Assembly (NCBI GenBank): GCA_948146395.1
Contig: OX411543.1
Coordinates: 26,366,026 to 26,430,025, forward strand
Source: Fragum whitleyi
Taxonomy: Eukaryota > Mollusca > Bivalvia > Cardiida > Cardiidae
DNA length: 64,000 nucleotides
Reading direction: 5' to 3'
The translations under genes were made by a program, and so were the position numbers. This document shows positions 32,409 to 44,210 of the stretch, one piece after another; positions within the stretch are counted from its first letter, which is position 1; each line of letters opens with the position of its first letter. A model generated the notes under the pieces. It was not told where the DNA came from. It made no database searches and saw only the letters and a list, made by a program, of their open reading frames with translations.

Positions 32409-32648
32409 CTGAAATTAGAACAGTGCAAAATGTTATTTAAAAATTTACATATTCCACCAATTTGAATAACACGAGTTGAATTTCGTTTTTATGCCAGGAA
32501 ATACAAAATTGCAGTAGCACAAAACATTTCTTTAAATTGAAGTTTCAATCATATTTTATCTAAAATATAAAACCTTTCTTTACAGAATTTTTTGCGATAT
32601 GTCGATATTTCTTTTTTCCCTTTTTATTTTTTCCAGTCAGTAAATAAC

Positions 32649-32932
32649 TAATACGTACTTGTGTTTTGTTTGAAAAAATATTCAACGAGGTTGTGGGAAT
32701 CGATAATTGTCGAGGCTCTTCCGAGACAATTATCAATTCCCACAACCGAGTTAGAAGTTTTTTCATACAATACACCCAGAATGTATTATACCTCTATTTG
32801 CCTAGTTTCCGTCGATTTTTCTCACAGAAATGCAAGTTTCTAGAAATAACCGCATTATGTCAAAGTTTCAAAAATATCCATGTGATATCATAAAAAATGT
32901 CATATGGGATGTTATCACATTGTTATTTGTAT
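32649..32932. mobile_element. P2 hairpin element copy 2
   Basis: TAATACGTACTTGTGTTTTG leads into a hairpin with GGGAATCGATAATTGTCGAG / AATTATCAATTCCCACAACC arms. The right outer arm (AAATGCAAGTTTCTAGAAAT, GTGATATCATAAAAAATGTC) follows. The left outer arm is missing. Confidence 0.65.
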
Positions 32933-33899
32933 GGATGAGTATGCAAAATTTCAGGGACAACTTTGGTCATTTTTGCGTTTTAAGTTATCATAAAGTGTCA
33001 GATTTGCGGATATCCTCGGTTACAAAAGTTTATTAATATGCTGCTTTGTACTCATATATTCAGAAATCGGATATTAACTACTTCCTTTCTATATTTTATG
33101 TTAATTTAAAAAGGAAAGAGCCGAATTCGATATTAATGTTGACCCTTGCCATGCTTAACTCAGGAGCGGTAAGGACAAAGATCAGCATGTACATATGTGC
33201 AATCTGTTCTAAATCTTAACTACCTTCGTTAGATACACGCTGTAAGGAGACATATGGAATACAGACTAATTGCACTTTTTTTTTTACCAATGTATGTTCA
33301 AGCGATAATTGTATTAAAAAAATCAAGGTAGATGGTTTGGGTCGATTTTCGCTTTATGTCTTCGTCGGTGTTATTGTAGATGTAGCAAATGTGAAAAAAT
33401 TTCTTTTTAGACTCCCTCACAAGTAAAAAGAACATTTACTGGTTTAAGGGTCAAACAAGAGCGTTGTATAGGGGTATTTTCAAATGCATTCGTATGATTT
33501 TCGCTGCTCTTGCGTTTTAGCTCACCGTTAATGCGTAATGAACGTTCTAAAGGACGATTGCGGGAGTTTGTTCTTGCGCAACGTTTTTGCGCATCGAACT
33601 CTTCAAAAAGGAGTAAGCGCTCCAAACTTGCTCTTATCTCGAACGTCACAAAATCACTACAAAACCCCTCTAAATTTCTTTATTTCGCTGAAAATGCCTT
33701 CAAGAAGACGATTTACAAATTCAATCACTAAAACATAATAAATAAACTATCGCAGCCATTTTATTTTAAAGGATACTCTAAAGGATATGACGTCAGCGTC
33801 GTGTTTGTAGGTATTTGCGACGTTAACGTTCCCGCGCATAATCAGACACCAAACAACGTTATCAGTCGTGAATCCGATAGCTAATTGTAACATTTCATT

Positions 33900-34760
33900 T
33901 TGACGGGGTTAATTTTTGAAAGGTTGGCCTTGATAAATGATCCTGTCGTTGTCAAATGATCTTGTCAGATTTCTAGTTTCCAATGGTTGGATTAATTTTT
34001 TTAGCAGACCTGGATGTATTTGAAATTTTATCATTACTATCATTTTATCTATTCTTTATTTTTTTGTACTCGATTATTTTCCATTTTGACCTTGATAGAC
34101 GATCTCGATCTTGTCATATGAACTTAAGCTTGATATCTTCTGATATTGAGATCAATATATATGCTTATTATTAGTTTTATAACTTAATTACACAAGAAAT
34201 CATTCGGTATTATCATTGTTATTATCATTATTATTGGGGTATTGGGGTGTGACCGAGGTAGATGACCTTGATCTCATTATATGACTTCGATCAGGGAATT
34301 TGATGATGCTTATTGACAAGATCAATTATTATTCCTTATGGGGGTATTCTATTTTCAAAAGGCTTCAAGATTTTTTGAATTTTCTAGATTTTTGCGTGAT
34401 TTATGTAACGTTGGCCTGGATGTATGACCTTGACATTTTCATATATTTTGACCTTGGGATTTATTGACGCAAAACAAAGAGATACCATAATTGTTTAGGA
34501 ATTCATCTCCATAATCGATAAATTTAAGAAGAATCGAATATCATTGATTTTGTATATAAATTTGGCACGAGAAAAAGAATCTGAAGTGATTTTTTCCTTA
34601 GCGTCAAAACTGGGTGACCTAGAATTGCACGGTGACTTTACCTTATTTATATCAGTATCACACGAACATATAATTATCTAAAAAATTGAGAGAAAATTAA
34701 ATTTTCTTTCTCAGGGTCTTTGAGAAATTTGATCAAAAGTAATAAATTTAGAAAATATTC
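33900..34760. repeat. degenerate tandem-like repeat (TTGACCTTGAT motifs)
   Basis: Recurring TTGACCTTGATAGACGAT, ATGACCTTGATCTCATTAT and TGACCTTGACATTTTCATA motifs with irregular spacing suggest an old HINE core or related array. No clear ends. Confidence 0.35.
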
Positions 34761-35099
34761 TCGTTCATTTTCTATATACCAGTTTTTACGCATTGGGGAA
34801 AAATACGATAAAAATCATTAAGTTGCCTTTCAATCGATAATTGTGTATTACATTCAGTGCAAATAACTTCCTATCTATGAAATTAAAATAAACTTGATAT
34901 GAGATGTTTGCTAAGATTTTATGTCATTACCTAGAAACAAAAATTGGCGAAAAAATCGGACAAAAATTTACTCGATACCTATGACATTCTATGACGTTTT
35001 ACGAAAAATCTGATTCGGTGCCCCCCCCTTTTCTTTCCATTTTTGTAATCGCCATACTTTAACCTACAAAATATGAAAATATAAGAAAAATCTATTACA

Positions 35100-36270
35100 G
35101 GAAATAAAATCTAGCAATCGTCCTTAAAACTTTTTTTCATGTTGAACCGCTTGGACAATTTTGATAAAATTTTGCAAGAATTATTCCTTGGGTTACCCTC
35201 TTGATAATTTGGCCATGGGGCTTTGATTGGCTCCCAAATATAGACAGAGTGGGGGCTTATTTTGATTCAGAAATCAGTTCCTATTGTTTGCATGTTTTTA
35301 TTTTATAGAGGGTCTCATTGAAAATAAGTTTTATCTTATAACTATACAAATATCCGTGTGATAACATTCCGTATGATATTTTTTATGTTATCACATAATT
35401 ATTTTTAGAACAATGATATAATGCGGTTAGTTTTAGACACCTGCATTTCAGTTACAAACATCGACGAAAACAAGACAAATAGAGGTTATAAGATAAATAT
35501 AATACGTACTTAGTGTATGTATGAAAAAATATCTAACTCGGTTGTGAGAATTGATAATTGTCTCGGCAGAGCCTCGACAATAACCAATCTTCCCAATCTC
35601 GTTAGATATTTTTATTCATACAAAACACTAAGTACGTATTATAGTTTTAATCCATTTATCTTTTTAAATTATTTAATGTATAATGTTAGCTTAATGTGCT
35701 TCCATCTCTAAATAAAGAATTTTAATTATGGTTATTTCATTCAACATCTTCGGCTCTGTAAGCAATTTGCAGATTTCAACCAAACTTGGCAGAAATGCTC
35801 CCGGTTGATCATTTTTAAATGATGTTCGTGAAATTTTGGTTGACCCCCACAAAATGGACGTGCCTTTTTTGACAGTGAAATTTTTAAACATCTCCTTAGT
35901 AAACGATGGACATATTTGAACGAGACTTCGCATAAATAAATCAACATTTTGTGGCCGTTTTAAAATGCTGTTCGTAACTCATGGGAATATTTCAAACAAA
36001 CTTGGCAAAAGTGTACCTTTTTGTTATCATGAAGATTTGATTGATCCTAATATAAGGGCGTGGCATATTTGACCCTGAAATCTTTAAACTTTTTTATAGT
36101 AACCAATGGGCAAATTTCAACCTAACTCGACAGAAATGTTCCTTTGGTAACCCCTTTCAAAAGTTATTTCGTGAAATATATATTTAACCTCAAATACTGG
36201 TGTTGCTAGGTATTCCGCTAAACCAATAAAATTCAGGTGAGGGTTTTAAGGCCATTCTAGGCCTCTCGTT
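35100..36270 (+). mobile_element. HINE right part, interrupted by P2
   Basis: Core units (CAACCAAACTTGGCAGAAAT, CAAACAAACTTGGCAAAAGT, GCAAATTTCAACCTAACTCG) run into the right end TTCAGGTGAGGGTTTTAAGG with the GGCCATTCTAGGCC hairpin and CTCGTTA. The left end was not found. P2 (35327-35643) splits the core. Confidence 0.55.
35327..35643. mobile_element. P2 hairpin element copy 3
   Basis: AGTTTTATCTTATAACTATA, a TTATCACATAATTATTTTTA arm, then TAATACGTACTTAGTGTATG and a core hairpin around TGTCTCGGCAGAGCCTCGAC. It ends ACACTAAGTACGTATTATAG. The right outer arm is absent. Confidence 0.65.
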
Positions 36271-36332
36271 ATTTAAATGCTATATTGATTTCAGGACAAG
36301 TTTATGCAGCTATTATATGCAACAGCGATACT

Positions 36333-36418
36333 AGCTCTGTGTTCAGGATGTAAAAGCGTGTAAAGCGAGGTATCATTTCGAAAGCGCTTCGCTAACGTTT
36401 TCATCCTGAACGCAGGGC
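36333..36418. mobile_element. P1 palindromic MITE, shortened
   Basis: AGCTCTGTGTTCAGGATGTA at the left and ACGTTTTCATCCTGAACGCA at the right, with AAGCGAGGTATCATTTCG in the centre. A weaker P1-like trace lies at 37079-37175. Confidence 0.55.
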
Positions 36419-37562
36419 AGATGTATGGAACGGCGATAGAATTGGTTATTATGGGCGACACGTCGGCAAATGAGCATGGAATCAGTCGATCTAAAAGCGT
36501 TTTTTTTTTTTTTAAATCGGCGAAGCGTCGGTGAAATTTATTCAGTTACAATTTACTGGCTAGCCATCGAATTCTTATTTTTCTAAAATTTAAATGCTCC
36601 TCTATTTCTGTTAAAACGGAGTCATATTTTACAATTGTTATCTTGTGTAAACACTTCGTATCAAGACATGTAGCTTATCTTCGATTCAATTGATTTTCAA
36701 TCTCAGGTAGAGATAACGTTGACCCGATCCAAAACAATCCCTTTTTTACGCATTAAAGAAAAAAAAAATAAAAGGCTTAGGAAATTTTTTTAGCAAATGA
36801 AGAAATTGCTTGTTATAAGCAATTTCTTAACTGTCCACAAAGATTTCGATCTTTAAAGAAAGAAGAATAAAAACTCTTTTAACTCACAATTGTATTCAAC
36901 TGATTATTTGAAAACAGACCAGCTTAAATTTTGATGGTCTAGTACAGGAATCAAATCAGTTAATAGTTAATATGATTCATTTAAGTTTAAATGAGACGAA
37001 AGGCTAATCTTATACTATCTCGAACACTAAATGCATTCCCTCCTTCGGGTGATAACTTTCGCGAAACGTTGAAGGAAAGATATCCCGCTTTGCGCACGGC
37101 CATAGGCCCAAAGTTAGGTACCATTTCTCAACATTTGCAAACGTTTTTTGTGTTGGGCTAAAAATTAGGTTTGTCACAAAGCTATCCTTTGTTTCTAAAT
37201 AGAAATATGAGATGTCATTGTCTCAAACTTGTGTAGAATCAATTTTCAGACAACGTCACCATTAAGAGTTTTAACGCGTATTATCGCAGTACATGTATTT
37301 CTGTCAATTTGAGCGCCCCGGAAATGGTTTAACGCACACTTTTTTCAATTCAGTAAAATAATCTGTTACTCGGTTTTGTTTCCGACAAGCTGACCTTAAC
37401 CTTGTCAAGAACAGAGAAGACAATTCTCGCTTAATAAAATTTCTATTTGAGGTAGTGGACCCGTAATAGTTTCGCAACATTATGATTTGTTTGTTTGTTT
37501 AAATGGGTTGTACGCCGCTTTCGACAATTTCGCAGTTATATCGCGGAGGCCGGAGCACCTAC

Positions 37563-37765
37563 AAAATGGATTCCTGGTATTTCTTTCACCTGTACTACCA
37601 TTACACCCTTTCCTAGCCTCCGACTGCTATCTCACATAGATTTACGATTATCTACCCATAGGTGAGAGACAAACGTCGGAAAGGATATTTGCCGCCACCG
37701 GGGATCGAACCCACGACATCCGGATTGGAAGTCTTATGCCTAGCCAACTGCGCTATGGTGGCGGC
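37563..37765 (-). mobile_element. tRNA-derived SINE, copy 2
   Basis: Read on the minus strand, the head (37765-37691) has an A box TAGCGCAGTTGG, a B box GGTTCGATCCC and complementary ends (GCCGCCA/TGGCGGC), but the anticodon arm does not pair properly, so it is not a functional tRNA. The body begins ATCCTTTCCGACGTTTGTCT then CTCACCTATGGGTAGATAAT and matches the copy at 4441-4620. It sits in the gene B intron on the gene's own strand. Confidence 0.65.
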
Positions 37766-37889
37766 TCGCAACATTATGAAACGCAATCATGAAAATGAAA
37801 ATCATTAGGAAACCTCTGTTAACACTGTTAAAGTGATTACTTCCGAATCGCCGCGAAACTATTACTATTAAGATCTTCTGGTCTCAAAC

Positions 37890-38275
37890 AATATTTGATT
37901 ACAGGTCCTATACCAGGGCTTGTGTTTTACCCTTAAACCAGGGTTTTGGCTACTAAAAATCCTCGAAAACTTCCTGCATTGGGTCATTTTGACCTACTGA
38001 ATTTCCAGTGGTGCAACCTATACAACTTAAAAGATAATATAATTCACTTGTTTTCTATATTCTATAATAAAAGATCTATACAAGTGAAACAAAATAAACA
38101 ATAAAGTGTGTTTACACTTTATTGTTTATGTTGTTTCAATTATATAGATTACTTTAAAGACTGATTTCATGTTTTGCCCTTTTTGACCCCTACAAGAACA
38201 GTGTTGACCTCCGGAATTATATGTTCAAGGGGCAGATGACTCCCAAATTTAAACAGCTAGCACAAGCCCTGAATA
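37890..38275. repeat. unclassified repeat beside gene B exon 1
   Basis: GGGCTTGTGTTTTACCC...GACCTACTGAATTTCC and a terminal GCACAAGCCCTGAATAC resemble the tail of 18870-19230. It includes a hairpin at 38088-38142 (AAACAATAAAGTGT arms). Confidence 0.4.
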
Positions 38276-38289
38276 CATATTCAACTTAC

Positions 38290-39227
38290 TTAAACACTTC
38301 ATCGGTTTTGTAATTTATATCTCCACCCTTTCCGAGAGCCAGCCAAAACGGTCTCATGTAATGATCGGTAGGAGGGACTTTAAACCCCTTGTAACCATTA
38401 TTAAACATCGATATGTAGGGAAGGTCTTCGCCAAATAAAGTAGCATAATTCTTTGCAGAGAAATTCTTCCACAAAAACGGAAACCCGTCAAAATGATTGT
38501 TTTCAAACCCGATGGTCTCACTGTCGCTCCGTAGTTTTAAACCAGCCAACTGTGCCATTACGTTAGGAAGCGTGTTATCGCCATTTTTCATCAATCCCTG
38601 AAAGTCGTAAAATCCTAGGTTACGGAGAACTTCGAGTGTTTTCGGTAAATATCTTATTGACGCCGAACGCGATACAGAATCAATTCCGAACATTAAAACA
38701 CTGAGCTGCTCCTCTGTTTCGTCCAAAATAGACTTATCAAGAAGAGGTTTCGGAGTTATACCCGCTACCACATTTTGAAATATAATTTTTCCTTCGCTGA
38801 TTTTACACGTTACTCTGTTAAAATCAGTATCAAGCTTGGCCGGGAGTTCGACTTCTTTTGGCAACATAAATTGAACATGATAATCGTCTTCATTTCTGTT
38901 AATAGATTCAACCGTACAGAAAACATCGGACCCACTTTTTAATCCATAGAAACTTATAGCGCTTTCATTTAGCCGCAGAACATTATTCCGATCTACAAAC
39001 ACAATGGACGGAAAATCATAACATTTTACTGGTTCCGGCTTCCAGAAGAATTTCAGAATTGAAGAATCAAATGGGTCCAGCACAGGTAAATTACACGGCT
39101 GTGAGAAATACTCATTCACAAATATATAACGAACTGGTCTCGTTGTTTTAAGTCCCAAATAACATAATCCTGCAATAACTATAATAAATAAAACAGTTTT
39201 CGAAACCTTGGATCGTTTTCTTTTCAT
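38290..39227 (-). CDS. DUF229 family protein, gene B, coding exon 1
   Basis: Encodes residues 1-312 plus two bases of codon 313. I place the start at the ATG at 39227; the open frame continues three codons upstream only through a TTG and is then closed by TAA. The N-terminus is MKRKRSKVSK followed by a hydrophobic segment (about 11-26), giving a type II anchor as in gene A. Motifs are CNLPVLDPFD (45-54), FGIDSVSRSA (180-189), KNGDNTLPN (214-222) and PTDHYMRPFW (286-295). The likely metal ligand is D183 and the likely nucleophile T219. Donor GTAAGT begins at 38289, the same codon and phase as gene A. An overlapping upstream ATG at 39255 in another frame has a weak context (C at -3). Confidence 0.9.
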
Positions 39228-39456
39228 AGTTATCAATTAAAATAAATTCAGTCATGAGAAACTCCGAAAATATCAAAGCAATTACTTAAACGTTTGTCGA
39301 ATCGAACAGTTGTATTACATCTTAATCAAAATTGTGTTTATAACATTAGTTCATACATGGATACAGATAACGCTGACTATAGCTACGGGCAAAAGTAAAC
39401 ACCCCTTTCAACATTTCAGTACGCTAAATTAACCGTGCGGTAACTTAAGATAGCAT

Positions 39457-39589
39457 AGCCTGCGTTTAGGATGAGAAAACGGCGCGAACTGTTGGCAAAT
39501 TATACCACGGTTTTAACGCAAGTGCGTGTGCAAAGCGGGGTATAATTTGCAAACAGTTTGCACCGTTTACTCATCCTAAACGCATGGCT
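39457..39589. mobile_element. P1 palindromic MITE, best-preserved copy
   Basis: A 133-bp near-perfect palindrome. AGCCTGCGTTTAGGATGAGA ... CGAACTGTTGGCAAATTATA on one arm and TATAATTTGCAAACAGTTTG ... TCATCCTAAACGCATGGCT on the other, with AAGTGCGTGTGCAAAGCGGG near the centre. It lies about 230 bp upstream of the gene B ATG. No ORF; would fold into one long hairpin. Confidence 0.7.
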
Positions 39590-40900
39590 GAACACACGGA
39601 GGCTATAAGAGTATGGACCCAAAAAGGGCAGTGTAGGGACTTTGGGTAATAAAAATATATGTTGTATTTGAAAATAAAAAGTTGCTCCAAGAATTAGCAT
39701 TTCGGGAATGATTGTGATCCTTGCATGCGAAAGGAACCATCTTGAATGTGCATAACCTGTCGATCTGAGTCAGACCAGGCTGGCTAGATTTGAAATGTTC
39801 ATAATTGTCTGATATTTTAACTCTCGAATGTTTATTCTACCATATTCGTCATTACCTACACAGTATGATAACACGCAGTATATTTTAATGTTTGAACTTT
39901 TTTTTCTTTTTTATTTCTCTACATTGCTTCTTTTCAAAATACCGGTTCTTTACAGACATTCATCCAAGTTTTTATAAGATACTTGCTCAAATCGTTGACT
40001 ATCGAAGGGATTTTCTTGACCGCCATAGAATTTAATTATTTACACTCGCTCTGAGAAACATCTTTTAACCCTTTGCTGTTAAATCCCTGATTTTTACGTG
40101 CCTGTGATTTTATGATTGAGAAAACAGTGTGAAAAAAAATTGCTTCTGACTAGCAATTTCTTCTTTTCCCACACTATTTTCATCACTACTGAATGGTTAT
40201 TTTTCAAATTAAATCCTCTTTAAATTTTTGTCTGCAAAACCTTTGAATTTGGACAGGTCCAAAATTTTGTGAAACAGGAAAGGGTTAATCAATAATGACA
40301 ATGTACTTCTTAAGAATGGTGCCACTACGAACTTACAAACATGCAATCGCCCTCTATCATTTCTCCTTGTAGGTACTTCTTAGATATGAATGGAATATTT
40401 GCTGATTTCATCGAGGTATGGTCCTAAAACCTCATCACTCCGTATGAATTCGCGTAGCGGATTCATATATGAGTGTGATATGGTTTTAGTTTCATACTTC
40501 CATGAAATCAATAAACAATCGCTTCAAATATTATCAATTAATATCACGAAGTATGGCTTACAAAATAGCTGCGCACTCAAAATAGTTTTCATTGGAAATT
40601 AAAATATTTTTCTCAGTCAATCAGGTTACACGAAATTTGTCTTTATTTATATCTAGAATTAGATGGTTTTAAATTATTTTTCAAAATGCTTTTTGAATTT
40701 AATTCATATACAGAAAATACTTACTTTTATCATTGACTATAGAATGTATTTCTTTTCCGTGTTTTAAAATTGTAGATATGAAAGTTTTCCTGTACAGTGC
40801 TACAACTGCACAAGGTTGATTGTGAGAACGAAATTGTGATGTGACGTTTCACTACTGTATGGAACAGTACGATTTTGAATGTGAGAAACATATTAAGCTC
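39590..40900. other. intergenic, little recognised
   Basis: A decayed F4 end (GTGATCCTTGCATGCGAAAG near 39711) and a small hairpin (AATTGCTTCTGACTAGCAATT near 40138). Otherwise plain A+T-rich sequence. Confidence 0.4.
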
Positions 40901-41290
40901 GAATCGAATCGAATCGAATCGAATGGAATCGAATCGAATCGATCAAATCAAATCAAATCAAATCAAATCAAATCAAATCAAATCAAATCAAATCAAATCA
41001 AATCAAATCAAATCAAATCAAATCAAATCAAATCAAATCAAATCAAATCAAATCAAATCAAATCAAATCAAATCAAATCAAATCAAATCAAATCAAATCA
41101 AATCAAATCAAATCAAATCAAATCAAATCAAATCAAATCAAATCAAATCAAATCAAATCAAATCAAATCAAATCAAATCAAATCAAATCAAATCAAATCA
41201 AATCAAATCAAATTAATATCAAAAACAAATCAAATCAAATTAATATCAAAAACAAATCAAATCAAATCAAATCAAATCAAATCAATCAAT
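40899..41290 (+). repeat. (ATCAA)n pentanucleotide microsatellite
   Basis: A short (ATCGA)n start (40899-40940) passes into about 270 bp of nearly pure ATCAA units (about 40942-41212), then a decayed tail with ATTAATATCAAAAACAA interruptions. The long open frames here (repeating N-Q-I-K-S) are a property of the 5-base unit and are not genes. Confidence 0.9.
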
Positions 41291-41674
41291 CAATACAGAT
41301 AAGCTTTTTTCTATTAATCAATCAATCTACACAGCAATTTATCTACCAATCAACAAATCATTTTACCAGCCAATTAATCTTCCAATCAATCAATGACCAA
41401 TCAATCAATTTTCTTATCACTCAATTAATTATAATATATAAATCAGTTTTTGTAATAATTGATTATTCAAAACGACATACTCTATCGGACGAATTAAATA
41501 AAATTGAATACCAAGTTTGGCTACCTTCTATCAATGCTATCAGCTACCGTAAATATAAATTGAGGTTATCAGCAATAGGAGATTACCACGAAAACAAACA
41601 AATCTTAGGTTGGGTTTCTAAATATCGAAATTTCAGTTAACTTTCTATAGTGGCATATTTCTGCCATGAGATAA

Positions 41675-42095
41675 AGAGGATAATCGTTTGTTTCAGTGTA
41701 AGATCGATTTATATTTCATTGAGTGAACAACAAAAGCAATATTTTCAAGAGTGGCGGAGCCACGAGTGAAAATATAGCTTTTGGTGTTCACGAAATGAAA
41801 TAACAATCGATCGTACTCGAAAAACAAACGATTATTCTATTTCTTTAATGCGAAAAATGAGACAAAATGTGAAGATTATAGGATATATTTTCGTAAAGCG
41901 CGTCATTTTACACGTGATTGCTATGCAACGTTCATTGTGACGTCACTTATTTCGCCCCGCATAGATGACGTCAGATAGGATGAAATGCACAAAAGCAGGG
42001 TTTAAGTTTTTGATAATTTCACTGCTTTTGCGGTGAGTTTATCAAGTAATAATCTACCGTTATTTCTCGATAAACCACCGAAAAGCATTAAAGAA
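41675..42095 (+). mobile_element. family D MITE copy 2
   Basis: AGAGGATAATCGTTTGTTTC to GATAAACCACCGAAAAGCAT. A hairpin of GAGTGGCGGAGCCACGAGTG lies near 41750. Paired TGACGTCA motifs occur at 41938 and 41966. The region to 42400 has an open frame with no family resemblance. Confidence 0.65.
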
Positions 42096-42500
42096 ACAGG
42101 AGATATCTTGATAAAGTTGAAAATATCACGACAAAACAAACTTTTCAGTAAATTTTATCGCGTAAGTCAAAATGTTCTCAATAACACTATTATGATATTT
42201 GTATCTCGTACTTTGATATTTTTCTTGCGATATTGCCCACTTCCTGACATCAAGAAAAAAATCAAAGCACTGAAAGTATTGAAGGTGGACGTTTCTTGTG
42301 GTAAAAAAACAACAAAAAATGGTACAGGACAGGAAACTTTCCGTGTAAATATTTGATAAATTTAAAATGTTTCGACCCAAGTTCGGCAGGCTCAATGTTA
42401 ATGCAATCTTTGAAGAACATACACTTTTTTAGTTTAGCCTATGTTTAAGGTTCATTTTACGAATGAAATAAAGCATAAATACTCTTTTTAAAGGAATATA

Positions 42501-42642
42501 TGTGACCTGTCATGCAAAAAAGGGACCACATAAAAAGAATTTGAAAAACAGATTGGTTACAGCTCCGGTCAACCAGAGCACGCATTTTCAAAAATCTTTT
42601 TCGCAATACCCAGATCTTTCCTGTTTGAATGGCGGGTCACAT
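42501..42642. mobile_element. F4 TIR element copy 3, internally deleted
   Basis: TGTGACCTGTCATGCAAAAA and TTTGAATGGCGGGTCACA ends bound 142 bp, shorter than copies 1 and 2. Confidence 0.6.
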
Positions 42643-44210
42643 ATATAATCAAGGGCACCCAACCTTTTTTTCACATGAACTGTTTACTTCATATGTAATC
42701 TAAAAATACTCTAAGTAAAGTAACTTAGAATGTGCTTAATGTAAATGATAAATTAGTAACTTGAGTTGCGGCTTCAAGTTTAATGATATCACCGAAATTC
42801 TGTACCGCAAAAATGAAAACGCATTTGCGGTAACTTGTCTTGCGTGAGTGACAGACAGAAAGATGTCAGCGCTAGGTGACTAAAATGTCGTAACAACAAC
42901 TAGTTTGAGCGGCATTAGAAGATTCTTTATCTAAATGTAGCGTGTTTCATTAAAATTGAAATGCAAGACACTGTTTCCTTGAGTAATTCCTCTCATATTT
43001 TCCATGATGATTGGTTAAAATGTTATAAACTCTGAATGAGAAAACAAATCTTTCACACAAAAAGAAATTCGAAAATATTTCCCTATTGTGTCGAATAATC
43101 TTTTTTAGTGGGATTTTTCAACTTCACTAAAGAACACACCTCTGGTTATAAATTTATAGCCGGTGAAAGAATTAAGGGTATATAGCACCATGCAAAAGTG
43201 TCGTCTGCTTCCCACTCTACTCGCAGATTCCATTATCAAATTTAATTGTATAAATGTTTACATCCTACATGTACCTGTTGTCTCTCAGACAGCGGGCTAC
43301 ACGTTAAGCCACATTTTCCCCACTAGGCCAATCACTGCCTTGTCGTTTAATAACATTCTTGCGCGAAAGTTTCAAACGCGTGGTTAAGGGAATGGCAGCT
43401 GATTTCGCATTTAAAAGGAGTCTTTGAATAATCTACAAATTGTATAGAATTTTTGTATAGCACCTATTTCAAAATGCAAAGTTGTCTGGCAGAAACAAGT
43501 CTTGAAGAGAAGAAATTTGAACCTTAGTTGGAACGGCTTTTTGAAAAGCTATCAACATCTGACCGGATTTTTCTCAGGCACCAACACTGGTAGAGTTAAA
43601 AACCTCCTATAAAACTACCGTGACCCAAATCTTGCTTTTGCAAGATATTATCATTGTCTAGTTTTAGTTTAGATTGTGATTTTCGGACATATCTTTTTAT
43701 TAACATCACACTTGGAATTTCCCAGTATTAACATACAGGAAAACATAGTAATTTGAATACAGATTTCTATACTGAGTTCCTAAAGAAAGCGTGCACTATC
43801 ATGTTTTGCATTTAAAGAAGTTTCTACAAAGTTAAAGGGAATCGTCCGAGTGTAACAAATTTCATGCCTTTGATAAAACCCTTTCGGAAATCGGGCGTCA
43901 AATCAGAATTCGACAAACTTATGCATTCTGCACATAAGCATTGAACACGTATAGTGTTGAGATTTGTCCCCCTTTATAGCTTATTCCCTGGTAAGAGCTT
44001 TGTGCTTATTATTGCATCGCCGAGTAAGACTATGGACTACATATCGTTTACAAACAAATAATGGCATTTTCATACACACGTTACAGTTGCATCAACGTAA
44101 GTTATAGCTACGTTGATTGGTTAGTAACGTCCGTAGTTTAAACGAAAGAATGACGTTCTTCAATAGTTTATGATGCTTAAAAGAAAATTCGCAAGCGAAT
44201 ATATTAGAAT
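42643..44210. other. intergenic, nothing recognised
   Basis: No repeat family, array or credible ORF seen. Confidence 0.4.

Larger units (their letters stand above)
32409..38289 (-). other. gene B intron, 5.9 kb
   Basis: GT-AG phase-2 intron at the same position as in gene A but with unrelated content. It holds P2 copies (32649-32932 and 35327-35643), degenerate TTGACCTTGAT-type repeats (about 33900-34760), a HINE 3' half (about 35100-36270), P1 (36333-36418), a tRNA-derived SINE (37563-37765), and a repeat (37890-38275) that resembles 18870-19230 in the gene A intron. From 33000 to 33900 I recognise nothing. Confidence 0.8.

Noticed and set aside
37691..37765. Functional tRNA gene
   Set aside because: A and B boxes are present but the anticodon arm does not pair and a SINE body follows; best seen as a SINE head.
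40841..41302. 153-codon repetitive ORF (N-Q-I-K-S repeats)
   Set aside because: Product of the ATCAA microsatellite; the same peptide appears in other frames.
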